A DNA stretch of 64,000 nucleotides, taken from NCBI GenBank assembly GCA_000612485.1, contig CP007494.1, positions 2,294,001-2,358,000 of the forward strand. Direction: 5' to 3'. The translations under genes were made by a program, and so were the position numbers. This DNA is from Bordetella holmesii ATCC 51541 (GTDB lineage Bacteria; Pseudomonadota; Gammaproteobacteria; Burkholderiales; Burkholderiaceae_B). This document shows positions 1-9,812 of the stretch, one piece after another (the stretch's first letter is position 1; every line of letters starts with the position of its first letter). Under the pieces are notes generated by a model. It was not told the origin of the DNA and made no database searches. It was given only the letters and a program-made list of their open reading frames with translations.

Positions 1-850
1 TAGCGCTCGACAATGACTTCGGAGCTGATCTGTGAGGCGGCTTCAAAGGCGGCCAGCACACGTTCACGCGTCTCGATGTTGACCGCAACGCCGCGCCCCT
101 GGCTGCCATCGCGCGGCTTGACCACGACCGGTCCGTTAAGATCCTGGGCCGCCTCCCAGGCGGCTTCGGCATCCTCCACGGAGCGGCCAAGCGGCACCGG
201 TACCCGGCCGCATCCAGTAGCATCTTGGTGAGGTCTTTGTCCTGCGCGATGGATTCGGCGATGGCGCTGGTGCGGTCGGTTTCGGCGGCCTGGATACGGC
301 GCTGCCGGCTGCCCTAGCCGAATTGCACCATGCTGCCCTGAGTCAGCCGGTGAAACGGAATGCCGCGCGAGGTCGCCGCCGTGACGATGGAACCGGTCGA
401 CGGGCCCAGGCGCACATCTTCGTCGAGTTCGCGTAAGCGGGCCAGGGCCTGGGGCAGATCAAAAGGCAGGTCCAGTCGGGCGGACTCAAGCAGTGCCTGA
501 GCCAGCTCCATGGCCAGGCGGCCAACCTCTTCTTCGCTGTATTCGACGACGACCTGAAACACACCCGGTTCGATGGTCGTCGAGGTGCGGCCAAACGTTA
601 CAGGGCAGCCGGCATGGGCTTGCAGGGCCAGGGCGCAGGCTTGCAGCACATGGGCCAATGAAACGGACCCGCTGTGCCCTTCGGGCAAAAGCAGGCCGAT
701 CTGGGGAAAACGCGCGCGCAACCTCGCCTCGAAGTCAGGCATGTTGTCGATAGAGCATTCATTGTCGGCGCAGGCCGCAATGGCTTCTATGGCGGTATTA
801 CGGCTCCAGAGGTTGGGGCCTCGCAAAACGCGGATTCGGGAGACTTCCAT
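1..850 (-). pseudogene. second cyanophycin synthetase-like gene, broken, runs off window edge
   Basis: Start at 850 (MEVSRIRVLRGPNLWSRNT). The N-terminal half resembles the family opening, and it sits 68 bp downstream of cphA on the same strand, so the two were probably cotranscribed. The family makes the arginine/aspartate storage polymer cyanophycin from amino acids and ATP. An in-frame TAG at 316-314 follows VQFG, where the family and the neighbouring paralog carry an aromatic residue (FGYGARQRR next door). Reading through it gives GSRQRRIQAAETDRTSAIAES, the ATP-grasp entry region. A second lesion near 203-205 needs one extra G/C to restore AAGVPVPLGRS. The rest lies beyond position 1. The nonsense codon looks like a true mutation; the frameshift may be a sequencing error. 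Confidence 0.85.
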
Positions 851-918
851 GGCAGGCTTTCCTGTCGTCGAAGCGCGCTGCCGGTAGGCAGCGCCTGTAG
901 AGTGTTTGTCGGTCGTTG

Positions 919-3485
919 TTATTGTTGAATCCAGCGGCGCACCAGATCGATGGTCGGTCCGGAGAACGCTTCATCCGATTGCAGCAGGATGAAGTCTTCG
1001 CTGGCCCGGCCATCGAGCACATGCCCGATGGCGCGCGCATGATCGGGCTCGTCCACGATCTGCACGGTGCGACCGCTGTCTTGCAGGCCCTGGCGCAGTA
1101 ACGCTCGCGCCTGGCCGGCCGGACGGCGGCTTTTGACGGTGGTGTCGTCATACAGCACCACCAGGTCGAACAGTTGCCCCAGCAGGCGGCCCTGTTCGAT
1201 CAGGTCGGCATCACGGCGGTCGGCGCCACCCGAGTAGACGGCCACACGGCGCTTGGCTGGAAAGCGGCGCACCGCCGTGGTCAGCGCGCGCAGCCCGGAG
1301 GCATTGTGCACATCGTCGACAACGACGGTGACGGAATCGCGTTCGAACACCGTGAATTGCCACGGTGCGTCGGCCTGATCGATATCGAAGGTTTCAATGC
1401 CGGCGCGGATGAGCTCGATCGAGATGTCCAGCGCCCAGGCCGCGGCCACGGCCGCCAGGACGTTCTCGGTCTGAAAGTCGACGCGCGCGCCATGGGTCAA
1501 CGGCACGGCAGCAATCGCGGCCAGCGTTTCCTCGTGCTCGCCACGAGCCAGCACGATCTGGCCGTCGCGGACGTATACGGCGCGTCTGCCTTGTGCGCGC
1601 TGCTGCACCAGAGCGGGCAATTCAGGGTCAATGCCAAAGAACAGTACTTCGCCGTCGCAGAGTTCGGCCATTTCGACCACACGCGGGTCGCGCGCGTTGA
1701 GTACGGCCGCGCCGGAAGGCAGGACGACGTCGACCTGGGTGCGAAACACCGTGAACAGGCGCTCGGTTTCATTGATGTCGAAGTCGCCCAGGTGGTCGCC
1801 GTCGTCGATGTTGGTTACCACGCCGACCTGGCAGCGGTCATAGGCCAGGCCCTGGCCGAGGATGACGGCACTATCGTTCTCGATGACCGCAGCCTCGACG
1901 TTGCGGTTCATCAGCACGCGGCGGCCGGCCGCCCAGTTGGCGCAATCCCCTTTTTGCACCAGCCGTTTGTTCAAGTACAGGCCTTCACTGCAAGCCAGCC
2001 CGGTCTGCTTGCCGGACAGGTGCAGCAGCCGGCTGATGAGACGCGCGACCACGGTTTTGCCGTTGGTGCCGGTTACGCCGACGATGGGAATGCGGCCATC
2101 CTCTCCTTCGGGAAAGAGATGGTCCACGATGGCACGTCCGACCGGACGCGGCTTGCCGTCAGCGGGTTTCAGGTGCATCAGCAGGCCAGGGCCGGCATTG
2201 ACCTCGACGATGGCGCCGCGCTGTTCTTCAAGCGGGCGCGAAATGTCTTCGGCCACCAGGTCGACGCCGGCGACGTCCAGGCCCACTGCGCGGGCGGCCA
2301 GAGCCACGAGTTCGGCGGTATCCGGGTGCACGCGATCGGTGACATCGAAAGCCACGTTGCCGCTGCGTTGGATAAGCACCCGGCGCCCGGCGGCCGGCAC
2401 GCCGTCGGCGGTCAGACCCTGACGGGCGATCTCCAGCCGCGCGGCGGAGTCCAGTCGTACGGGATTCAGCGGGTGGTCTTCGGTGCGGCCGCGACGCGGG
2501 TCGGTGTTGATCTGGCTATCGATGAGGTCCTGGACAGTGGAGGTGCCGTCCCCGGTGATCCAGGCCGGTTCGCCGGCCGCCGCGGCGACCAGGCGGTCGC
2601 CAACCACCAGCAAACGGTGTTCATTGCCGGGCACGAAGCGCTCGACGATCACGCCACTGCCTTCGTCGACCGCGACGGCATAGGCCGATTCGACCTCCTC
2701 GCGGCTCGATAGGTTGGTGAACACGCCCCGGCCATGATTGCCGTCATAGGGTTTGACGACCACCGGCAGGCCGATGCTTTCGGCGGCCTCCCAGGCCTGT
2801 TCGATGCTATCGACCAACTGGCCTTCGGGCACGGGCACGCCGCAAGTCTGCAGAATGCTCTTGGTCAAATCTTTGTCGCGGGAAATCCCCTCGGCGATGG
2901 CGCTGGTGCGATCGGTCTCGGCTGTCCAGATGCGGCGCTGGCGCGCCCCGTAGCCGAACTGCACCAGATTGCCTTCGAACAAGCGGGTGTAGGCGATGTC
3001 GCGATCGTCGGCAGCATCCACGATGCAGGCCGTGCTGGGACCCAGGCAATGGCGGTCCACCAGGCGGCGCAGATCCGAGACGGCCTGCTCGACGTCAAAG
3101 GGACGGTCCTCGATGGCAGCCATGACCAGGTCGCGCGCCGTGTGCAAGGCCGCCCGGGTCACTTCCTCATGCCAGGCACGGACCACGACTTTGTACACGC
3201 CCACCGTGGATGTCTCGCGCGCTTTGCCAAACCCGCCTGGCAGGCCGGCCAGGTACCTTCGCGCAAACGTTGGAGAAAGCCTCCGCGCACGCCCGGGCTG
3301 CAGCGGTGTTCGATCAGCGAGGGTAACCAGGCGGTCAGACGTTCATAAAAGCCCGGGATGACATTGGAGGGGCACTCTTCCAGCGCACCGATGTCAACCC
3401 ACGCCTCTAGCACCGGACGATAGGTCCAAATGTTCGGGCCGCGCAAAGCCACGACATCGAGAAATTCAATGTCCTTCTTTTTCAT
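919..3485 (-). pseudogene. cphA: cyanophycin synthetase CphA with internal ~46-bp deletion
   Basis: Start ATG at 3485 (MKKKDIEFLDV). CphA polymerises Asp and Arg into cyanophycin; the protein has an N-terminal domain, an ATP-grasp domain and a Mur-ligase-like domain. Visible features: RGPNIW near the N-terminus, GRGVF in the ATP-grasp region, GVTGTNGKTVVARL as the Mur P-loop and TNIDDGDHLG downstream. The frame breaks near 3245: LREGTWPA is followed in another frame by GLPGGFGKARETSTVGVYK. The family normally has about 15 residues between these blocks (HVLEHVTLELQNLA type). Both ends of the missing piece would carry ACCTGGCCGGC, so slippage between direct repeats can explain the loss. Everything downstream, 761 codons, is open, so decay is recent. 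Confidence 0.88.
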
Positions 3486-3575
3486 GATTCGTTCTTTGGT
3501 TATGGCGCTTGGCTCGCGCAGGGAATCCGGGTCGCGAGTAGGTCCGGGGGGCGCACGGAGAAAATGAAGTGCCAA

Positions 3576-3750
3576 GCGGGATTGTGCGGGGATATTTCCT
3601 ACGGTGGAAAATATGAAAACCGGCTGCTACTATACGCCGCCTTTTCGGCCATATAAACTCGGGCTGTTGTAAGGAACGGACAGGTTTTCCGCCCTTGGTG
3701 GGGCAGGATGCCGCCAAGGCGGGTCGAAGCTTTGCTCGAAACGCGTTCTG
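3576..3750. promoter_or_regulatory. divergent intergenic region between cphA and the ABC exporter
   Basis: About 265 bp separate the two divergent starts (3485 and 3751). The plus-strand part contains TACTATAC near 3629-3636, a plausible -10 for the exporter. I see no clear -35 and no convincing ribosome binding site before 3751. Control signals for both directions should lie here, but I cannot place them precisely. Confidence 0.3.
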
Positions 3751-6027
3751 ATGAAAAAACACGATCCTAATTCCGGCGCTCTGGGGCGCGAGTTACCTAC
3801 GAAGTGGCATGCCGACGTCAACGCCGAGTTGAACGCTGGCGAGACGCTGCTGGGCTGGCTTGAGACTGATCTTGACGCACGTCTGTGCTTTCGTCCAGGC
3901 TTGGTGCTGGTTACAGACAGCCGTCTGCTGGCCCGAACGCCTGAGGACAACCAGTGGCGTTCGTATCCGTTCGCGCCCGGGCAACAACTGAGCCTGCAGG
4001 ATCACGCAGGGGCCGTTTGCCTGGAGTTGGCCAACAACCACGAGCGGCTGGCGCAGTGGCGGTTCACACTGGGCCATAACCCGGCGGCCTTGAAGCTGCT
4101 GACGGCTTTCGAGGGCCAGCAGGCCCTGCGACTGTCGCAGATTGTGGCGCCGGCCCAACAGGAGGCCATTTGCCCGACCTGCCAGAATCCCATTCCGCAA
4201 GGCCAGGACGACTGTCCGACTTGCGATGAGGAGGTGCAACCGTCGTCGACGTGGGCGTTGCTGCGCCTGTGGCGGTTTGCCCATCCCTATCGCCTGCCGC
4301 TGATCTCCGGCTTCATCCTGACGCTGCTGGCCACGGCCGCCACCCTCGTGCCGCCGTATCTCACCATGCCGTTGATGGACGAGGTGTTGATCCCTTTCCA
4401 GAATGGCGAAGTCATCGATTACAACAAGGTGCGGTTCTATCTGGGCGGGCTGCTTGCTTCGGCGCTGGTCGCTTGGGCACTGGGCTGGGCGCGCACCTAT
4501 ATATTGGCCTGGGTGAGCGAACGCATCGGGGCCGACCTGCGCACCTCGACATATGCGCATCTTCAGACGCTGTCGTTGGAGTACTTTGGCGGCAAGCGTA
4601 CCGGGGACTTGATGGCGCGTATCGGCAGTGAAAGCGATCGCATATGCGTATTCATGTCGCTGCACCTGCTGGACTTCGCCACCGATGTACTGATGATCGC
4701 CATGACGGCGGTGATCCTGTTCTCGATCAATCCCTGGCTGGCGCTGGTGACCCTGCTGCCTTTGCCCTTCATCATGTGGATGATCCACGTGGTGCGCGAC
4801 CGGTTGCGCCATGGGTTCGAAAAGGTCGACCGCATCTGGGGAGAAATCACCAACGTGTTGGCCGACACCATTCCCGGTATCCGGGTGGTCAAGGCCTTCG
4901 CGCAGGAAAAGCGGGAGGTCGAGCGCTTTCGTGAGGCGAATAATCGCAATCTCGAGGTCAACGACCGCGTCAACACGGTGTGGTCGCTGTTCTCGCCCAC
5001 GGTCACGCTGCTGACCGAGATCGGCTTGCTGATCGTATGGATTTTCGGGATCTGGCAGGTATCGCAGAAACAGATCACGGTCGGTGTGCTGGCGGCTTTT
5101 CTGGCGTATATCGGGCGTTTTTATACCCGACTGGACTCCATGAGCCGTATCGTTTCGGTAACGCAAAAGGCAGCAGCCGGTGCCAAGCGTATTTTTGACA
5201 TCCTGGATCACGTATCGAGCGTTCCGGAGCCGCAGAGACCGGTCACCCTGCCGCAAGTGCAAGGGCGCATCGAGCTGCGCGACGTGGGTTTTCGCTATGG
5301 CAACCGTTCTGTCATTCGCGGCATGAACCTGGCCATCGCACCGGGCGAAATGATCGGTCTGGTCGGGCATAGCGGCTCGGGCAAGAGCACGCTGATCAAC
5401 CTGATCTGCCGGTTTTACGATGTTTCCGAGGGAGCAATCCTGGTTGACGGCCTGGATATCCGCTCGCTGCGGGTGGCCGACTACCGGGGAAACATTGGTC
5501 TGGTGTTGCAAGAGCCCTTTCTGTTCTTCGGCACGATTGCCGAGAACATTGCTTACGGCAAGCCCGATGCCACCCGCGAAGAGATCATCGCGGCGGCACG
5601 TGCCGCGCACGCGCATGAGTTCATTCTGCGACTTCCGCATGGTTACGATTCGCTGGTGGGCGAGCGAGGGCAGGCGCTGTCTGGCGGGGAGCGTCAACGT
5701 ATCTCCATCGCCCGCGCCTTGCTGATCGATCCGCGCATCCTCATTCTCGATGAAGCGACCTCGTCGGTGGATACCACCACCGAGAAAGAAATCCAGAAGG
5801 CGTTGGACAACCTCGTACGAGGTCGAACGACGCTGGCGATCGCTCACAGGCTCAGTACGCTGCGGCGCGCCAACCGCCTGGTGGTGCTGGATCGCGGGCG
5901 CATTGTCGAAGAGGGCACGCACGAGGTTCTGATGGCTGCCGAAGGTGCGTATTACAAGCTCTATCAGGCGCAGGCGTGTAACAACGAGAACGAGGGCGGC
6001 GATGGTGACATCGCCGAGGTCGCATGA
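3751..6027 (+). CDS. ABC exporter (fused membrane and ATPase domains) linked to cyanophycin locus
   Basis: 758 residues, longer than a usual half-size exporter because of an N-terminal extension. Residues 1-135 form a soluble domain of unknown role, followed by a zinc-ribbon-like CPTC...CPTC pair (Cys141/144/155/158). An ABC transmembrane region of about six helices spans ~170-480, and the nucleotide-binding domain contains GHSGSGKS (Walker A), LSGGERQR (signature) and ILILDEATSSVD (Walker B). It is divergent from cphA and overlaps the following DUF1854 gene by ATGA. Databases, as I recall, name this type cyanophycin metabolism-associated ABC transporter; its substrate is unknown. Its full-length frame is intact beside two broken synthetases. 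Confidence 0.85.
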   Translation: MKKHDPNSGALGRELPTKWHADVNAELNAGETLLGWLETDLDARLCFRPGLVLVTDSRLLARTPEDNQWRSYPFAPGQQLSLQDHAGAVCLELANNHERLAQWRFTLGHNPAALKLLTAFEGQQALRLSQIVAPAQQEAICPTCQNPIPQGQDDCPTCDEEVQPSSTWALLRLWRFAHPYRLPLISGFILTLLATAATLVPPYLTMPLMDEVLIPFQNGEVIDYNKVRFYLGGLLASALVAWALGWARTYILAWVSERIGADLRTSTYAHLQTLSLEYFGGKRTGDLMARIGSESDRICVFMSLHLLDFATDVLMIAMTAVILFSINPWLALVTLLPLPFIMWMIHVVRDRLRHGFEKVDRIWGEITNVLADTIPGIRVVKAFAQEKREVERFREANNRNLEVNDRVNTVWSLFSPTVTLLTEIGLLIVWIFGIWQVSQKQITVGVLAAFLAYIGRFYTRLDSMSRIVSVTQKAAAGAKRIFDILDHVSSVPEPQRPVTLPQVQGRIELRDVGFRYGNRSVIRGMNLAIAPGEMIGLVGHSGSGKSTLINLICRFYDVSEGAILVDGLDIRSLRVADYRGNIGLVLQEPFLFFGTIAENIAYGKPDATREEIIAAARAAHAHEFILRLPHGYDSLVGERGQALSGGERQRISIARALLIDPRILILDEATSSVDTTTEKEIQKALDNLVRGRTTLAIAHRLSTLRRANRLVVLDRGRIVEEGTHEVLMAAEGAYYKLYQAQACNNENEGGDGDIAEVA

Positions 6028-6503
6028 CGGGGCGCGCCTTGGGCATGGATTTCCAATTGAAGCGCAATGAGATGGGCCGGCTTGTCCTCACGTTCAATGG
6101 GCAGACTCATGACGGTGTGATGCCCGTTCGGGCTTTTCCCATCAGTGCACCGGCCGGTGGTTTGTCGCTGGTCACCCCTGACGGGCGCGAGGTATTGTGG
6201 CTCGACAGCATCGACTGCGCGCCGGTTGGCGCGCGCGCCTTGATCGAAGAAGATCTGGCAGGACGCGAATTCATGCCCGAGATCCGGCGCATTGTCTCGG
6301 TGTCCACCTACGCCACGCCGTCGACCTGGCAGGTCGAGACCGACCGCGGCGACACGCAGTTCGTTTTGCGCGGCGAGGAGGATATCCGGCGTCTGGCGGG
6401 GCAGACCTTGTTGATCTCGGACAGCCACGGCATTCATTATTTGATCCGCGACGCCCTGGGGCTGGATCGGCACAGCCGCAAAATCCTGGATCGCTTTCTC
6501 TAG
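6024..6503 (+). CDS. DUF1854 family protein, cyanophycin-associated
   Basis: 159 residues, soluble, no signal peptide. It starts inside the ABC exporter stop (ATGA at 6024), so the two are translationally coupled and probably work together, perhaps as an accessory subunit. Recognised by the DUF1854 pattern: FQLKRNEMGRL near the start, DGREVLWLDSID in the middle, and a C-terminal HGIHYLIRDALGLDRHSRK. No catalytic motif is visible and no reaction is known to me. Its stop shares the palindrome CTAG (6500-6503) with the stop of the convergent acetyltransferase-like gene, so the two coding regions overlap by 4 bp. Confidence 0.8.
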   Translation: MTGRALGMDFQLKRNEMGRLVLTFNGQTHDGVMPVRAFPISAPAGGLSLVTPDGREVLWLDSIDCAPVGARALIEEDLAGREFMPEIRRIVSVSTYATPSTWQVETDRGDTQFVLRGEEDIRRLAGQTLLISDSHGIHYLIRDALGLDRHSRKILDRFL

Positions 6504-7633
6504 TCGTCCCGCCGCAGGGGAGTGTGGCGAGCCAACGTGTCGCGGTACTCGTTCACGGCCTCGGTTTCGCGTCCGAGGAAGTCGTCGATGGCTGCGGCAA
6601 AGCGCGGGTCGGCGATCCAGTGAGCCGATTGCGTTGGGGTGGGCAGCAGGCCCCGCGCCATTTTGTGTTCACCTTGCGCGCCGCCTTCGAAGCGGTCCAG
6701 ACCCTCGGCGATGCAGTATTCGATGGCTTGCATATAGCAGGTCTCGAAATGCAAGCCCGGCATAAACTGCATCGTGCCCCAATAGCGCCCGTACAGAGCA
6801 TCGGCACCGCACAGATTCAGGGCGCAGGCCAGGGGTTGTTCCTGGCAGAGCGCCAGCACGAGGACCAGGCTGTCGGCGTGCCGGGCATGCAGCCGCTCAA
6901 AAAACCCCCGCGTCAGATAGGGGGAGTTTCCATGCTCGAAGTAGGTGCGCTCATAGCAGGCATAGAAAAAATCCAGTTCGGCCGCGCCAATGTCACGGCC
7001 GCGAATATGCTGGAAATGCACGCCATGGGCCTGGGCTTTTTTTCTGTCCTGACGAAGTTTCTTGCGTTTGTCGTGATTGAACCCGGCCAGAAATGACTCG
7101 AAGTCGGCGTAGCCTGCGTTGCGCCAATGAAACTGCACGCCTTCGCGGACCAGACATCCAGCCTGGCGCAGCGCCGCTATGTCTTTCTCAGGGGCGAACA
7201 GGACATGCAACGACGATAGCTTCAAACCTGAGGCCAGCTCGACCAAGCCACGTGCGAGCATGGCCCGCGCCGTGTCGTCCGTGGCAAGCAGCCGCGGTCC
7301 GGGCACGGGCGTAAAGGGCACCGCCGCGAGCAGTTTGGGGTAATAGCGCATGCCATGTCGCTCGTAGGCGTCTGCCCAGGCATGGTCAAAGACATACTCG
7401 CCGCGCGAGTGCGTCTTGAGATAGAGGGGCACGGCGCCTGCCAGCTTGCCGGCGTGTTGCAGCGTCAGAAAAAAAGGCGTCCAGCCTGTGCGCGGGCCGG
7501 CGCAGCCGGTGTCGTGCAGAGCCGAGAAATATGCATGCGACAGTGTGGGGTGCGCGCCGACCAGTTCATCCCATTGCTCGGGATCCAGGCTTTCCAGGGG
7601 CGTGTCGACTTGCAGGCGATAAGCGTCATCCAT
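6500..7633 (-). CDS. GNAT-type N-acyltransferase, DUF482/COG3146 family
   Basis: 377 residues from ATG at 7633 (MDDAYRLQVDTPLESLDPEQ). A much longer upstream reading frame exists but overlaps the divergent DUF455 gene, so the shorter start is preferred. The family is peptidoglycan-bridge/FemAB-like GNAT. Recognisable blocks are YFSALHDTGCAGPRTGW, VPLYLKTHSRGEYVFDHAW, FLAGFNHDKRKKLRQDRKK and RFEGGAQGEHKMARGLLP. Substrate unknown; it sits at the edge of the cyanophycin locus, which suggests but does not prove a link with amino-acid polymer metabolism. It ends within the DUF1854 stop (shared CTAG) and begins 52 bp from the divergent DUF455 gene. Confidence 0.8.
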   Translation of the reverse strand: MDDAYRLQVDTPLESLDPEQWDELVGAHPTLSHAYFSALHDTGCAGPRTGWTPFFLTLQHAGKLAGAVPLYLKTHSRGEYVFDHAWADAYERHGMRYYPKLLAAVPFTPVPGPRLLATDDTARAMLARGLVELASGLKLSSLHVLFAPEKDIAALRQAGCLVREGVQFHWRNAGYADFESFLAGFNHDKRKKLRQDRKKAQAHGVHFQHIRGRDIGAAELDFFYACYERTYFEHGNSPYLTRGFFERLHARHADSLVLVLALCQEQPLACALNLCGADALYGRYWGTMQFMPGLHFETCYMQAIEYCIAEGLDRFEGGAQGEHKMARGLLPTPTQSAHWIADPRFAAAIDDFLGRETEAVNEYRDTLARHTPLRRDD

Positions 7634-7685
7634 ACCGCAATGATAAAGTCCCGCCGGGGGTGCGCACACCGATAACGGGAACATC

Positions 7686-8489
7686 ATGCAGCAACAGGGC
7701 GATAGCCTCAGGGCGCAGGCGATGGCGGCATTGGCCGCTCGATCCTGGCAAGACAAGCTGGCCGCGGTGGCGGCACTGGACGACGGGCAGGGCATTGGCG
7801 CCGATGGCGCGTTGACGCCGCCGCCTGGGTTGCCCGGCCGCCCAGACCGGCCCGAGCTTGTTCCGCCTGCACAGGTCAAACAGCGCTCGGTGCGCAACGA
7901 ACAGGGCCGGGCCGCGCTCTTGCACGCCCTGGCGCACATCGAATTCAATGCCATCAATCTGGCCCTGGACGTGATCTGGCGTTTTCCGGGGTTGCCGGAC
8001 CAGTTTTACCAGGATTGGCTCCAGGTGGCGCGCGAAGAGGCGTATCACTTTGACATGTTGCGAGTCCATCTCACCAGTCATGGATATGACTACGGTGATT
8101 TGCCTGCACATGGCGGCCTCTGGGAAATGGCCGAGAAGACCCGCGGTGATCTCCTGGCCAGGCTGGCGTTGGTGCCGCGTACGCTGGAGGCGCGCGGCTT
8201 GGACGCTTCCCCCCTTATTCGCGACAAACTCGCGCAGGCCGGTGATATGCGGGGAGCTGCCATTCTGGAGATCATTCTGCGCGATGAGATCGGGCATGTG
8301 GCGATTGGCAACTTCTGGTATCGACATTGTTGTGTGCTGCAGGGCCGTGACCCGCTCACCACGTATGCCGAGCTGAGCGCGCAGTACGGCGCGCCCAGGC
8401 TGCGCGGCCCCTTCAATGTGCCCGCACGCCGCGCTGCCGGCTTCGTTGATGCAGAGATCGAAGCGCTCGAGCGCCAGGCACAGGCGTAG
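7686..8489 (+). CDS. DUF455 family ferritin-like protein
   Basis: 267 residues. A ferritin-like di-iron fold is suggested by three helices with regularly placed Glu/His: AHIEFNAINLALD (about 85-97), REEAYHFDML and RDEIGHVAIGNFWYRH. These match the DUF455 pattern, in which ExxH-type helices could bind two metals. No signal peptide and no membrane segment. Enzymatic role is not established; some relatives are discussed with tRNA hydroxylase-like ferritin folds, which is only an analogy. Divergent from the GNAT gene, followed after 33 bp by a lytic transglycosylase on the same strand. All putative metal ligands appear present. Confidence 0.8.
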   Translation: MQQQGDSLRAQAMAALAARSWQDKLAAVAALDDGQGIGADGALTPPPGLPGRPDRPELVPPAQVKQRSVRNEQGRAALLHALAHIEFNAINLALDVIWRFPGLPDQFYQDWLQVAREEAYHFDMLRVHLTSHGYDYGDLPAHGGLWEMAEKTRGDLLARLALVPRTLEARGLDASPLIRDKLAQAGDMRGAAILEIILRDEIGHVAIGNFWYRHCCVLQGRDPLTTYAELSAQYGAPRLRGPFNVPARRAAGFVDAEIEALERQAQA

Positions 8490-8522
8490 CCGGACGGTAC
8501 CGGCCACGTTTAGAATGCCCGC

Positions 8523-9731
8523 ATGAAGACCTTTCCGATCCTGCTTGCCGCGGCCACGATGATGGCTGCCGGCCCTTCCCATGCCGAGACCTCTGCCGAG
8601 GATCTGGCCGCATACCGCCAGTGCCTGACCGAATTGCGCGCCAAGGCGCCGCAAGCCGGAGTCAGTGCCGCGACCTATGATCGCTACACCAAGGACTTGA
8701 CGCCCGATATGGATGTCATCGGCCTGCTTGACGCTCAGCCTGAATTCAAAACGCCCATCTGGGACTATATGGCGGGCCTGGTCGATGCACAGCGCGTCGA
8801 GGACGGGCGCCAGGGTCTGGAGCAATGGAGACAGGTGCTGTCGCGTGCGCAGAACGAATTCGGTGTCGATCCCGCCACGGTCGTGGCGGTTTGGGGGGTG
8901 GAAAGCAATTTCGGCAAGAATCTGGGCGGACGTCCTCTGCTGACATCGTTGTCCACCTTGAGCTGCTTTGGGCGGCGGCAAAGTTATTTCCGCGGCGAGT
9001 TCCTGGCCACACTGCGCATCGTGCAGGACGAGCACGTCAACCTGGATCGCTTGAAGGGCTCCTGGGCCGGGGCCTTTGGGCAGACACAGTTCATGCCGTC
9101 GATCTATCTGCGCCTGGCCGTGGATTTCGACGGTGACGGCCGCCGGGACTTGATCGACAGCGTGCCCGACGCGCTTGGATCGACCGCCAATTTCCTCAAA
9201 CGCGCCGGCTGGAACAGCGCCTTGCCCTGGGGATTCGAGGTCACTCTGCCCGAAGGGCTGGATACGTCGGCCGCTGGGCGGCGCAACAAGCAGCCCATGT
9301 CGGCCTGGGGCGCACGCGGTATCAAGCGCGCCGATGGCAAGCCGCTGCCGAGCGGGGATACGCCCGTCGGCCTGCTGTTGCCCGCCGGACCTGAAGGCCC
9401 TGCTTTTCTCGTGGCGCGCAACTTCGATGCGCTCTATTCGTATAACGCTGCCGAAAGCTACGCGCTGGCGATTGCGCACTTGTCGGACCGCTTGCGCGGT
9501 GGACTGCCGTTTGCGCACGCCTGGCCGACCGATGATCCGGGGCTGTCGCGCGCCGAGCGCAAGGAAATCCAGGAGTTGCTCGTCGCTCGCGGCTATGACA
9601 TCGGCACCCCCGATGGCGTGATCGGCACGCGGACCCGGCAAGCGCTGCAGACGGTGCAGCGCGAGCTGGGCTTGCCCGATGATGGGCGCGCCGGCCAGAA
9701 AACCCTCAAAGCCTTGCGCGCGCAGCGCTGA
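8523..9731 (+). CDS. periplasmic lytic murein transglycosylase, MltB type, with peptidoglycan-binding domain
   Basis: 402 residues. A signal peptide (MKTFPILLAAATMMAAGPSHA) is followed by an SLT_2/MltB catalytic domain (about 30-325) and a C-terminal PG_binding_1 domain (about 335-400: IQELLVARGYDIGTPDGVIG). The catalytic glutamate is expected in WGVESNFGKNLGG; GAFGQTQFMPSIY and VDFDGDGRRDLI are typical accompanying motifs. It should cleave the MurNAc-GlcNAc bond of peptidoglycan to give 1,6-anhydro ends. Because no lipobox is visible it is likely a soluble periplasmic enzyme, unlike the second MltB-like gene at 45-46 kb. Intact. Confidence 0.88.
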   Translation: MKTFPILLAAATMMAAGPSHAETSAEDLAAYRQCLTELRAKAPQAGVSAATYDRYTKDLTPDMDVIGLLDAQPEFKTPIWDYMAGLVDAQRVEDGRQGLEQWRQVLSRAQNEFGVDPATVVAVWGVESNFGKNLGGRPLLTSLSTLSCFGRRQSYFRGEFLATLRIVQDEHVNLDRLKGSWAGAFGQTQFMPSIYLRLAVDFDGDGRRDLIDSVPDALGSTANFLKRAGWNSALPWGFEVTLPEGLDTSAAGRRNKQPMSAWGARGIKRADGKPLPSGDTPVGLLLPAGPEGPAFLVARNFDALYSYNAAESYALAIAHLSDRLRGGLPFAHAWPTDDPGLSRAERKEIQELLVARGYDIGTPDGVIGTRTRQALQTVQRELGLPDDGRAGQKTLKALRAQR

Positions 9732-9812
9732 GCATTTGCTTGCATAACGGCCGGGCCGTCGATGCCGCCCGAGTCTATACTGGCCTTCCCCGACAGTCTG
9801 AAGGAGTGCGTG

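Noticed and set aside
1174..2712. 512-residue open frame on the plus strand
   Set aside because: Antisense to cphA; shadow of its codon bias, no family features.
3793..5922. 709-residue minus-strand frame
   Set aside because: Antisense to the ABC exporter; composition rich in Gln, Arg and His typical of shadow frames in high-GC DNA.
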